A stretch of DNA of 15,701 bases from an uncultured Akkermansia sp. (GTDB lineage: Bacteria > Verrucomicrobiota > Verrucomicrobiia > Verrucomicrobiales > Akkermansiaceae). The stretch covers positions 1 to 15,701 of the forward strand of contig CAJGCY010000049.1 in assembly GCA_904501955.1 (NCBI GenBank). The letters are read 5' to 3'. The notes beneath the pieces were generated by a model, which saw only the letters and a program-made list of their open reading frames with translations, had not been told where the DNA came from and searched no databases. The position numbers were made by a program, and so were the translations under genes. Below, one piece after another: positions 6,309 to 15,477 of the stretch; the stretch's first letter is position 1; every line of letters starts with the position of its first letter.

Positions 6309-9300
6309 ATGCGTTTGCGTCTTTCTCTCCGCCGTGCGTTGATGGCAGCCATGGTATGCATGACTGCGTGGTCCGGCACGGCTCAAGCCGGCTTGTCCGA
6401 TGCTCGTTATGACCTGCAATACTATTTGGATTTTGCCTATAATCAGGGCATGTTTGCTGCGGGCGCGACCAATATAACCATTTATTACAAGGATGGTAGC
6501 TCGGTGAGCAATCCCACTATACCGCTGATGCCGAATTTGGATAGCTTCGGTTCTAAGGGCGCGTATGTAGCGGGTATTGGCTTTATGGCGTCGGGCGGTT
6601 CCGGCTTGGTTGCGCCGCAATACTTGGTCAGCGCGGATCATTGCCATGAGACAGATGTTTACTTTTTGACGCAGGGCGGTAATTACACCGTAGGCTATAG
6701 CTCAACGGGCTATGCGGGTGTGGCCGGGTTGAATACGAACGACTGGAGTATACAGCGCCTCAACAAAATCGTCACGGAAGTGGCCTATACTCCCTACGCG
6801 AGCAATGAGTTCATGGCCGGGCTGGTTGCGAACTCCACTTGGCTGTACCGTGCGGGTGATGGCTCTTATCAGGACACGAATGGAGGTGTCAACACCAACG
6901 GAAACGCCATGGGCGGTATCTGTAACATTGATTCCATTACCCAAAAGAGCACAGGCACGTGGGTGATTACCGCTGTTATCCGCGAGAATGATACAGCCGG
7001 TGATACGCGCCCCCCGATGGAAATCAGCGTGACTTCCGGCGATAGTGGCAGCCCTGTCTATGCGTGGGATGCCGAGAACAACCGTTTTGTGCATGTGGCG
7101 TTTGCCTCTTGCAGCGGCAAGTTTAATGGGTACGACAGTAACGGCTTTTTTGCTCATAATCCTACGGCGTATGATAATTTCATCAACAGCTATGATGTAG
7201 CCGTCTCCGATTTCAGTGGCACGCAAACCATTCTTTGGGGTACGCAAGATGCCGTAAGCGGGCAGGGCACGCTACAGCAGGGGGAGGTGACTGTGACCTA
7301 CACCGGCAAGGGTTCCGCCAATTCGCTGTATGATACCCTCGGTTTGGTGTTCTCTACTGCGGATACCGTTAATACTCAGGAATTAGCACTACAGGGAAGT
7401 GTCAATATGGGTGCCGGCGCGCTTACCTTTGACAGAGGTAGCTGGAAACTTACGGAGGCAGATGCTGCCTCCACTTTCAACAGTGCGGGCTTTGTGGTGA
7501 ATGCCGGCGCGGAGCTCACCGTGGAGCTCACCGGTACTGCCTCCGAAGAGTGGCGTAAGGTGGGTGAGGGTACCATGACCATATCCGGCACCGGTAATAA
7601 TGAAGCCACGCTGCGCGTGGGTGGCGGCACAACGCAATACCTTGTCACTTATGATGCTGAGGGTAATATCACCGGCTGCACTTTGGGCAATGTGGGTGAA
7701 ACCCGCTTGGACCGCGATGGCGGTTATGCTGCCGGTTCCATTCGCTTGGAGGCCGGTGTGTCCATTATCGTGCTCATGCAGGATGGTCAGATTAAGACCA
7801 ACTCCGTTGCGGGTGATTCCTTCAGCTTCGGTAATGCGGGTGGCTTGCTCAACATGAATGGCCATGACCTCACTTGGGGTGTGATTAACCAAGACGGCTC
7901 CGGTACCGGGGCTCGCATCGGTAACATGACCCCGCTCGGTGAGTCGGCTCCCGGCTTGGCTACCTTCACCTTTACCGGCAGCGGGCAGTTTGCCGGTTGT
8001 TTTGTGGATGAAGGCCGCAGTAGCACCGCTCAGCTGGCGGTGGTGTATGACAATGCGGATTCCGGTAGCTGGGTGCTGACCGGGCAACACTCTAATGTGG
8101 GTGGTTTTACGGTGGAAAACGGCACCATGGTGCTGCAGGGTAAGCTGACCCCGCATACCGGCATGACGGATGCCGGTGACTGGACTTATGCCATGCTGGA
8201 GGGCTCAGATGTTACCGTGCGCAGCGGGGCTGTATTCCAATTGGCGGATCATGCGCTGATGTGTGGCAATGTTAATGTGGAAGCCGGTGGTACGTTCATC
8301 ATGAACCAGACGGTTAATGCCGCTGTGGAATCCATCGGCGGTGGCTACCGTCAGAATATGGCGGATTTGGGGCTCACTGCGCTGCGCGGCAATGTGAGCT
8401 TGAGTGGCAACGCCACCATGATTGCGGATGTGGAGTCTCCCGTGTCAACAGTGTTGAGCGGTAGTGTGTTGGGTGAGTCGTCCTCCATCTTTACCAAGCG
8501 CGGTAGTGGCGTGTTGGAGGTGACCGGCAAACTCTCGGTGGGCAGTGGTACTGTGGCTGCAGGTGGCTTGGTGGTGCATGACCGCGAGGGCGTCTGTTCG
8601 GTATGGCAGGTGGCGGAGCAGGGCTTCATTTCCGTACTGGGTATGAGCGGTGATGAGATGCTGACGCTGGTGAGTGCGGATTCCTCCGGCGTGTTGGCGC
8701 TCAATGCAGACCAAAGCGAGCAAGTGAATATGGGCGGGCACTCCGCCATGTATGTGGGTGCTTGGGGTACGGTGAATTACGGCTCTGCCGGTGCGGTGCT
8801 GAATACCGTGCAAGATGCTCAGCTGGGCTCGGTATGGCGTCTCGGTGGTGGTACGGGTACGCTTAATGTGCTCTTCAAACTTACCGGTGAGGCGGATTTG
8901 ATTATCGGCAATGAGTGGTCCTCCGGTACTGTGCATTTGGCGAATACGGCAAATGATTTTGCGGGCGATATCCTTATTCAGGGCACCGGCAACAAGTTGA
9001 CGTATGCCAATGGTGCTTTGGGGAATGCCCGTGTAGCGCTCAGTTACGGTAACGCTTTGGGACTGTACGAGCCGGATTTCTTAGGGGTGATTAAGGCCGG
9101 CTCTGATGGCGTGTTGGCCACTGCTACCTCTGCGGATTTGGATTTGCGCGGCACCGTTCTTTCTCTCGGTGCGGATGGTGCGTACACATACACCGGCAAG
9201 CTTGCGGTGGATGATACTTACCGTTTCGGCGGCAGTGGGCAGCTGACTCTGGACACCGCGCTGGATGGTGCGGATTCTATGCGTATTGACGGCCAAGGGA

Positions 9301-12300
9301 CTACAGGTAGCAGTGTTGCCTTTACCCGTGAGAATGCGTTCACCGGCAGCATTGTAGCCGGTGGTGGCCTGGAGCTGGCGGAGCCTAACAGCACCGGCGA
9401 GGTTGCCATTCATGTAGGGCATGCGTCGGCTTTGGCTGCTGCTGCTTCCGTTGAGCTGCAAAAAGGCGCCGTTCTGTATACGGATGGCGGGCATTTGGTG
9501 GTGCAGAACCTCAGTGCGGGCACCGGTGCTTCCATTCGTAACAATGGGGACTCCGCTTCTCTGCTGCTCCTGCAGGTGACGGATGGCGTGCAAACAAGCA
9601 TAGCTGACGGCGTGCTGGCGGACGAGAACAATGCGCAGGGGGTGCACTTGGTCAAAGCCGGCAGCGGAACGCTTACCATGGGGGTAAATGCCTCCTGGAG
9701 TGGCGGTATGACAATATCTCAAGGTACTGTTGTTGCTACGCTTACGGGTGCTAAATATGAGGCAGCCGCAGGTGGCATCGGCTCGGTTGCAGCCGGTATT
9801 TACTTGGAATCCGGGGCTACCCTGCGTTTGAATATGGGGCGCGTGGCGGATGAAGCCATGGGCTGCACCCTGTTGCCGCAGACGCTGACCGGTACCGGTA
9901 CAGTAGTGCTGGCATCCGGTGGTAACGCCATGTTCAGTGAGCAATCCACCGCGTTCAACGGCTCCGTGAGGTTGGAGGACAATACCCGCCTTTACATCGG
10001 TAAGTTCAAGTTTGATAATGGCTATGAGCTGTATGACAACCTCACGGCGCTCTCCGGCGCCACGGTGGTGGTGGAGTCCGGTAGCCAGGCAAAGGTGACC
10101 AATGCCCTCAAGTTCGGCAGTTTGGCAGCCATCAGAACGACAGCGAATTTTGTCATCAGCGGTAATGGCTATGCCGGTGTGTATGATGCCCAGTTGTATG
10201 CCTCCGCTTTGTGTGAGGGTGCTTTGGCTATTGATAATCTTTCCACCGTATATGGTAACATTACGCTGGCGGATGACGCCATGATTACCTCGTCTTCCAC
10301 CGGTTCGCTTTCGTATCTGCAAGCCGGTGGCTCCACATACATATACGGCGATGCCGCCAGCGCGCCCGCCGGTTACGCTACCTATGGCGTGAAAAATTAC
10401 CTCGGCGGCATTATTCGCGGCCTTATTCTCGGTGAGGGGAAGACTCTCACCTTCGGCGGCAATGAGGGCATGACCATCACGGCGGATTCTGCCAACACCT
10501 TCGGCAATTTAGTGATTGCAAGCGGTAATGGTCACAATGATGAGCAATTTGCCCTGCGTTTGGACAATGGTAAAGCCGTGAGCCGGACGTCCACAGCCCT
10601 CGGTACGGGTGAGGTGCTGCTCAGTGCTGGGCTCATCCTGCGTCTCGCCGGCACCGGTGTCGCCAATCAGGCGGATGTGGTGTATACGTATGAGAACGCC
10701 ATGACTGTGGGGGATGCTTCTACCATTCAGAGCTACAACATTACCAATGTGTTGAGTGGTGTGGTCAGCATGAGCGGCAGTAGTCTGAACCTCGCTACGG
10801 CGCAGGGCGGCGTGCTGGAGCTGACCGGCGGTATTGACGGCAACGGTACGCTGAATCTGGCTGCTGGTTCTACTGTGGTGCTCGGCTCAGCCTCTGCCGG
10901 GCAGGCGGGTACTGCTCCCGTGTTCAGTGGTACGGTGGTAGCCGGTGCTGCGGTGGATTTGATTTTTGCCAACGCTTCCGTGGTTGCGGCGGATACGGTC
11001 ATCAGCGGTACGGATTCTCTGGCTTTGGGCTTCGGTGGTACGGCGGTGCATTCGCTGGGCTCCATCACGGTGGCAGATGCCGCCGGTACAGGGTCCACCC
11101 TGAGCCTGAGCTTTGATTTTACGGAGTCTACGGCGCAGAATTATACCGCCCTTTCTCTCGGTAATCTTACAGCCGGTACTACTTCTGTTTCTTTGCAGCT
11201 CAATATGTTTGAAGATATTGAGGAGGGTGTGTACACTCTCTTGAGCGGGGATTCCCTGGCTTCCGACTTCACCTTGGCGGATGATTTTGGGGGGCGCTTA
11301 TCTTTGTCTGCCTCCGGTGGCGAACTTATTTTGACTGTAGGGGCGGACACCCGCTTGTATTGGTCTGCCGACGGTGAGAGCCAAGAGTGGAGCGCCGGGG
11401 CTGCTAACTGGCAGCTCAAGGGCGATTCCGCCTGCGTGGGGTACAGTGCAGGGGCTTCCGTTGTGCTGGATGCCTCCGGCGTAGCCACGGGGAATAGCGC
11501 TACTGCCCGCGAGGTGCTGAGCTTGGGGGCTGACCAAAGTGTTTCCACCTTGGCCGTAAAAGATGCCGCATATGCCATTACAGGTGATTACTCCTTGAGT
11601 GGTAATAGCTTGGCTGTTGGGTTGGGTGGTGATTTGCTCTTGGATGCGGATGCTACGTTTACTCAAGGCACGCAGGTGAACAATGGCTCTCTGACGGTGG
11701 ATTCCGCCACCTTGGAGGCGGATGTAACGCTGGAGAACGGTGCCGCCTTTACCTTGCAGAATGGTGCTTTCCTCACCGGTGGGGTCAATGTGGCGGATTC
11801 CTCTGCTGCTATCGACCAAGCCTCATACTCCGGTGCCGTTAACTTGGGCGAGAACGCCACGCTGAGCCTGCATCAGGCTTCCGTGAATGGTACGCTGAGC
11901 TCTCAGCATGGCAGCATTAACCTGAGCTCTGCCACGCTCACCGGTTCTTTAAGTGTGGCTCAGGGAGGCGAGGCGCTGTATATGGAATCACTTGATATAT
12001 CAGGCGGTTCTGTGGTATCCTCTGCCGTGCTGAGTGCCGGTACTATAACGCTGACGGACGGCAGCTTGCAGTTGAATGCCGCGTGTGCGGTGGAGTCGCT
12101 CCGAGTTGCTGCGGGCAAGACGGTGACGCTGTGGAATGAAAGTGCTACCGCCGGTGCGGATAAACTCATCAGCAAGGTGGAGCTCGGCGACGGTGCCGTG
12201 CTGCAAACGAATGATCGCGCGGAAGTGGCAGCGGCAACACGCCTTGGTAGCGTGCAACTGAACGGCGCTTCTGCCACGCTGCAAGATGTGCACCACTCTG

Positions 12301-15221
12301 GTGCTATAGCGGTGGATTCCCTGCTGCTCGGGGAGGGCGTGGGTAGCGCTACGCTCACGCTGGCTAAGAATGCAGCCTCTACCAAGAGCACGATTTTTGA
12401 GCTCGGCGCTGCCGGGGTGGATGGCGGTAATTTTGCCGGCACTATTGAATTGCAGGAGCTTAATACGGGTAGCAAGCGTTCGGCTTTCATCATTCTCAAC
12501 AATGCAGGCATTGCGGCGAATGCCGTTATTTCCTTGGCTGGCTCCGCTTCTGCGGACGCTCACATAGGCTTGGGTATCAAGACGGATGCCTCCATCGCCG
12601 GTTTGTCATCTGCTATGGATGATGGCTCGCAGGCAAAGCTGTTTTCCGGTACCGTCAATACGCAAACGGCATGGAACACGGGGGATACTGCTGCTCCGGC
12701 TACCGTGGGGGATGCCCTGCGCACTCTTACCATCAATACCGCTGCCGGTGAGTCTTACACTTTCTACGGTGAGGTGCTGGGTAATTTGAATCTGGTGAAA
12801 TCCGGCGAGGGTACGCAGACTTTCAGCGGGAGTTCTGCCGGATTTAACGGTAATATTGCTGTGCAGGGCGGTGTGCTTGCCTTCGGTGAGAATGCTCTCA
12901 GCATGCTCTCCTCGGCATCTTCCGTGACGGTCGGTGCCGGTACTCTGGACATCAGCGCTATGGATTTCAGCACGCAGTCCATCACCGTTGCTACGGGGCA
13001 AACTTTCAGTTTCGGGGCAGACGCGCTGCTTGATTTGGGGGCATTGGCTGCAGATACTCAATACGGCGTGTTCACTGTAGACGGTGGCACTCTGGATGGC
13101 TGGGTCGGGTTGGATGTTCGCAACTTCATCATTGATGGTGAATCGCTGGGCGCTAAGGGGCGAGTAGAGCTGTCGCTCGGTATGGATGGCTCATTCTCTT
13201 ATTCCATGGCGGACAATATTACCTTGTACTGGGATGGCGATGAGTCCGGTACGTGGAATTTCACCGATGCTGAGTGGGATGCCACCGCTGCTGATGGCAA
13301 CCCTGCAAACAATGAAACATTCTGCACCGGTGACTCCGTGGTGTTCTCTACGGATGCCGTGGTAACGGTGGAGGATGGCATATCTGCCGGAGCCTTGCAG
13401 GTGGATTCCGGGGTGTCTCTTACCACGCTGGGCGGGGTGAGTGTCGGCTCTCTCTCCATGGGGGAGGGCGCGGTGTGGACGCTGGCGAGCGGCACGCAGC
13501 AGTCGTTGACGGAAAGTCTGTTGAAGGGTATCTCATCTGCCTCCCTGGTGGTAGAGCAGGGGGCAAGACTGACCGTAACGGACATGACTGCGCAGGACGG
13601 TAAGTATTCCTCCGTGCTGGATGCTGTTTCCGGCGCGGGTGATGTGGTGCTGAATTATGCCGTCTCCGGCAATGGCTCCGCTTTCGATTTCCGTGGGCTG
13701 AGCGGTACGGTGCAGGTGGACAGTGGTCGCGTGCTTATCAATGAATCTAAGTTCGATGCGGATTCTCAGCCGGTACTGAAGTTGATGTCGGAGAATAGTC
13801 AGCTGGTATTCAATGGACCCGGTACGGAGTTGCGCAGCAATGTGGTACTGGCGGCTTCCACCACTATTCATACGAACAGCGGTAAATCCGGCGTCATCTC
13901 CGGTGTCATCAGTGGTGAGGGCACTCTTACCAAGGCCGGTGCGGGTACTCTTACTTTTGCCTCTCAGAATACCTATACGGGTGCAACCTCTATTGCTGAT
14001 GGTAAGATTATTCTGAACACTGGTTCGGATTATACTCTTCTCAATACTGTAAGCGGTGGCACGCTGGAGGTTGCCGCCGGTACAACCCTGAAGAGCAATG
14101 GTAAGAATATCTCCTCCAAGCTGGTGCTCAACGGTGGTGATGCGTTGATTATGGGTAACAATAATCAATCGCTCAAGGGCAATGTGGAGGTTCATGCCGG
14201 TAGCACGCTGTCTTTTGCCGGTACGGGGTCGGATATGTTGGATTACAACGCTTCCGGTAAGTCCATTACGGTGAATGGCGGTACGCTGGATTTCGGCTCC
14301 ACTCGCCAAACTATGGGTAGTTGGGGGCTTACTCTGGCCAACGGTGCTCTCGTCAGCGGCAGTGGTGGCGTGTACAGCGCTGCGGGTGGGCAATATTCTG
14401 CCGCCATGGATTTCAATAAAGATGCTACAATCGCTGTTACCTCAGGGGATAATACTATTTCCGCCGTCACGCGCTTGCGCGGGGGCGACGCCCGTACGTT
14501 GACCTACGATGTGGCAGAGGACGCTTCTCTCCATGTAAGCGGTAAGATTATGGTGGATAGCGCCTCTCCTGCCGGTAAGATTGTGAAGACCGGTGCGGGT
14601 GAGCTGGATGTTTCCACGCAACTCTCAGTGAATAAGCTGGATGTTCAGGGTGGTGCGTTGGATCTCTACAACCAAACCGAGCCCATGAGCCTGGAAGAGC
14701 TTAAGGTGGCTGCGGGGGTGGAGGTGTCTGCCTACACGGGCGCTGTAGCAGAGGCTCAGTACGAGGCATTGATTGCCGTAAATACTCTTGCTCAGTTCGG
14801 TAAAGATGTGACGATTAATGCGGATTTCATGTTGACGAACGGTGCTTCGCTGAGCATGGATGGCTCTGTCCGGCTGGACAGTAACATCACGCTCATGGGT
14901 AATCACGCTCTTTCCGGTGAAGTGTTGACGCTGTTGCAGAACTCTACTCGCGGCGAAACAATCGTGCTATTCACCGGGGTGGATTCCCTCTTCCTCGGTA
15001 CGGAGGAGATTGCAACGGATATTACGCTGCAAGATAGCATGCTTGCTTCTGGGTGCTTCTCTAACGTGTTGAATATAGATGATAGAGAATATTATCTGAC
15101 CTACACGGGTGCAGGTACGGGTGAGGGCGTACTGGCTATTGCTATGATTCCGGAGCCTTCGTCCGCTACTCTTTCGCTGCTGGCTTTGACTGCTCTGGCT
15201 ATGCGTCGCAGGCGTAAATAA
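6309..15221 (+). CDS. Giant surface protein: peptidase S6-like (IgA protease/SPATE-type) domain, beta-strand repeats, PEP-CTERM anchor
   Basis: The product is 2,970 residues. A signal peptide covers 1-27 (RLRLSLRR, hydrophobic core, AQA/G). Residues about 36-300 match peptidase S6: LDFAYNQGMFAAGATNI (40-56), QYLVSADH with catalytic H111, NDWSIQRLNKIVTEVA with D145, and GDSGSPVYAWD with S246. Likeness to SPATE passengers continues: GAGALTF (368-374), KVGEGTMTISGTGNNE (417-432) and LNMNGHDLTW (about 514-523). Then come autotransporter-associated beta-strand repeats, for example at 728-757, 1113-1147, 2161-2195 and 2535-2565, predicted to form a long beta-helix. LYW motifs at 1683-1685 and 2306-2308 start two further blocks. 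There is no beta-barrel; the end is IPEP, a hydrophobic helix and RRRRK (PEP-CTERM), for exosortase processing at the cell surface. Protease substrates may be mucins or IgA (inference only). The frame is intact over 8.9 kb, and the gene has its own promoter and terminator. Confidence 0.9.
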   Translation: MRLRLSLRRALMAAMVCMTAWSGTAQAGLSDARYDLQYYLDFAYNQGMFAAGATNITIYYKDGSSVSNPTIPLMPNLDSFGSKGAYVAGIGFMASGGSGLVAPQYLVSADHCHETDVYFLTQGGNYTVGYSSTGYAGVAGLNTNDWSIQRLNKIVTEVAYTPYASNEFMAGLVANSTWLYRAGDGSYQDTNGGVNTNGNAMGGICNIDSITQKSTGTWVITAVIRENDTAGDTRPPMEISVTSGDSGSPVYAWDAENNRFVHVAFASCSGKFNGYDSNGFFAHNPTAYDNFINSYDVAVSDFSGTQTILWGTQDAVSGQGTLQQGEVTVTYTGKGSANSLYDTLGLVFSTADTVNTQELALQGSVNMGAGALTFDRGSWKLTEADAASTFNSAGFVVNAGAELTVELTGTASEEWRKVGEGTMTISGTGNNEATLRVGGGTTQYLVTYDAEGNITGCTLGNVGETRLDRDGGYAAGSIRLEAGVSIIVLMQDGQIKTNSVAGDSFSFGNAGGLLNMNGHDLTWGVINQDGSGTGARIGNMTPLGESAPGLATFTFTGSGQFAGCFVDEGRSSTAQLAVVYDNADSGSWVLTGQHSNVGGFTVENGTMVLQGKLTPHTGMTDAGDWTYAMLEGSDVTVRSGAVFQLADHALMCGNVNVEAGGTFIMNQTVNAAVESIGGGYRQNMADLGLTALRGNVSLSGNATMIADVESPVSTVLSGSVLGESSSIFTKRGSGVLEVTGKLSVGSGTVAAGGLVVHDREGVCSVWQVAEQGFISVLGMSGDEMLTLVSADSSGVLALNADQSEQVNMGGHSAMYVGAWGTVNYGSAGAVLNTVQDAQLGSVWRLGGGTGTLNVLFKLTGEADLIIGNEWSSGTVHLANTANDFAGDILIQGTGNKLTYANGALGNARVALSYGNALGLYEPDFLGVIKAGSDGVLATATSADLDLRGTVLSLGADGAYTYTGKLAVDDTYRFGGSGQLTLDTALDGADSMRIDGQGTTGSSVAFTRENAFTGSIVAGGGLELAEPNSTGEVAIHVGHASALAAAASVELQKGAVLYTDGGHLVVQNLSAGTGASIRNNGDSASLLLLQVTDGVQTSIADGVLADENNAQGVHLVKAGSGTLTMGVNASWSGGMTISQGTVVATLTGAKYEAAAGGIGSVAAGIYLESGATLRLNMGRVADEAMGCTLLPQTLTGTGTVVLASGGNAMFSEQSTAFNGSVRLEDNTRLYIGKFKFDNGYELYDNLTALSGATVVVESGSQAKVTNALKFGSLAAIRTTANFVISGNGYAGVYDAQLYASALCEGALAIDNLSTVYGNITLADDAMITSSSTGSLSYLQAGGSTYIYGDAASAPAGYATYGVKNYLGGIIRGLILGEGKTLTFGGNEGMTITADSANTFGNLVIASGNGHNDEQFALRLDNGKAVSRTSTALGTGEVLLSAGLILRLAGTGVANQADVVYTYENAMTVGDASTIQSYNITNVLSGVVSMSGSSLNLATAQGGVLELTGGIDGNGTLNLAAGSTVVLGSASAGQAGTAPVFSGTVVAGAAVDLIFANASVVAADTVISGTDSLALGFGGTAVHSLGSITVADAAGTGSTLSLSFDFTESTAQNYTALSLGNLTAGTTSVSLQLNMFEDIEEGVYTLLSGDSLASDFTLADDFGGRLSLSASGGELILTVGADTRLYWSADGESQEWSAGAANWQLKGDSACVGYSAGASVVLDASGVATGNSATAREVLSLGADQSVSTLAVKDAAYAITGDYSLSGNSLAVGLGGDLLLDADATFTQGTQVNNGSLTVDSATLEADVTLENGAAFTLQNGAFLTGGVNVADSSAAIDQASYSGAVNLGENATLSLHQASVNGTLSSQHGSINLSSATLTGSLSVAQGGEALYMESLDISGGSVVSSAVLSAGTITLTDGSLQLNAACAVESLRVAAGKTVTLWNESATAGADKLISKVELGDGAVLQTNDRAEVAAATRLGSVQLNGASATLQDVHHSGAIAVDSLLLGEGVGSATLTLAKNAASTKSTIFELGAAGVDGGNFAGTIELQELNTGSKRSAFIILNNAGIAANAVISLAGSASADAHIGLGIKTDASIAGLSSAMDDGSQAKLFSGTVNTQTAWNTGDTAAPATVGDALRTLTINTAAGESYTFYGEVLGNLNLVKSGEGTQTFSGSSAGFNGNIAVQGGVLAFGENALSMLSSASSVTVGAGTLDISAMDFSTQSITVATGQTFSFGADALLDLGALAADTQYGVFTVDGGTLDGWVGLDVRNFIIDGESLGAKGRVELSLGMDGSFSYSMADNITLYWDGDESGTWNFTDAEWDATAADGNPANNETFCTGDSVVFSTDAVVTVEDGISAGALQVDSGVSLTTLGGVSVGSLSMGEGAVWTLASGTQQSLTESLLKGISSASLVVEQGARLTVTDMTAQDGKYSSVLDAVSGAGDVVLNYAVSGNGSAFDFRGLSGTVQVDSGRVLINESKFDADSQPVLKLMSENSQLVFNGPGTELRSNVVLAASTTIHTNSGKSGVISGVISGEGTLTKAGAGTLTFASQNTYTGATSIADGKIILNTGSDYTLLNTVSGGTLEVAAGTTLKSNGKNISSKLVLNGGDALIMGNNNQSLKGNVEVHAGSTLSFAGTGSDMLDYNASGKSITVNGGTLDFGSTRQTMGSWGLTLANGALVSGSGGVYSAAGGQYSAAMDFNKDATIAVTSGDNTISAVTRLRGGDARTLTYDVAEDASLHVSGKIMVDSASPAGKIVKTGAGELDVSTQLSVNKLDVQGGALDLYNQTEPMSLEELKVAAGVEVSAYTGAVAEAQYEALIAVNTLAQFGKDVTINADFMLTNGASLSMDGSVRLDSNITLMGNHALSGEVLTLLQNSTRGETIVLFTGVDSLFLGTEEIATDITLQDSMLASGCFSNVLNIDDREYYLTYTGAGTGEGVLAIAMIPEPSSATLSLLALTALAMRRRRK

Positions 15222-15249
15222 GGCTTTTTTGCGCCTATTTCTGCTTTTC

Positions 15250-15291
15250 GGGGGCAAAATTGCGTTTTTCGCAGTTTTGCCCCCGTTTTTT
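15250..15291 (+). terminator. Rho-independent terminator of the giant protease gene
   Basis: GGGGGCAAAA (15250-15259) pairs with TTTTGCCCCC (15275-15284). The inner part (TTGCG against CGCAG) extends the stem with one mismatch around a T-rich loop. G then T6 (15286-15291) follows directly. It lies 28 nt after the stop codon at 15221. A smaller stem, AGGC/GCCT around 15221-15236, precedes it. Confidence 0.9.
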
Positions 15292-15400
15292 GCTGTGTTT
15301 TCCTTCACTTTTTCTATGCGTTTTGTGCAATTTTGCCGAAAAATCGATTTTCTTCACAAAAAAAGTGCAAATTTTTAACATTGATTTTTCAATAAGTTAG

Positions 15401-15437
15401 AAAAAATCTGCAAAAATTCTGAAAAATTCTTCAAAAA
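15401..15437 (+). promoter_or_regulatory. Phased A-tracts (UP-element-like, curved DNA)
   Basis: Four A-tracts lie at 15401-15406, 15412-15416, 15422-15426 and 15433-15437. Their centres are 10-11 bp apart, in phase with the helix, as three near-copies of the word (C/G)AAAAATTCT and related bases. The array ends 5 bp before a -35 box. Phased A-tracts bend DNA, and A/T-rich DNA here is where the RNA polymerase alpha subunit binds at very strong promoters. More A/T-tracts continue upstream to about 15358, but out of phase. Confidence 0.7.
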
Positions 15438-15442
15438 TGAGC

Positions 15443-15471
15443 TTGACGTGTCGTCTCGTTTCATGTATAAT
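15443..15471 (+). promoter_or_regulatory. Near-consensus strong sigma-70 promoter
   Basis: TTGACG (15443-15448) and a perfect TATAAT (15466-15471) are spaced by 17 bp. The discriminator that follows (TCTCGGC) is GC-rich, as at growth-rate-controlled stable-RNA promoters. Transcription would start at about 15478-15480. It is the strongest promoter in the window by consensus match. Confidence 0.85.
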
Positions 15472-15477
15472 TCTCGG

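Noticed and set aside
9081..10322. Antisense open frame of 413 codons inside the giant gene
   Set aside because: It is the reverse shadow of a repetitive Gly/Thr/Ala-rich coding frame. Its product is rich in His, Arg and Gln with no domain, and there is no promoter or start context. Several similar shadows (for example 12000-12563 and 13533-14393) have the same cause.
6309..15221. Over-represented GCCGGT/ACCGGC words, considered as uptake or regulatory signals
   Set aside because: They follow from the frequent Ala-Gly, Thr-Gly and Ser-Gly dipeptides of the beta-strand repeats in one reading frame.
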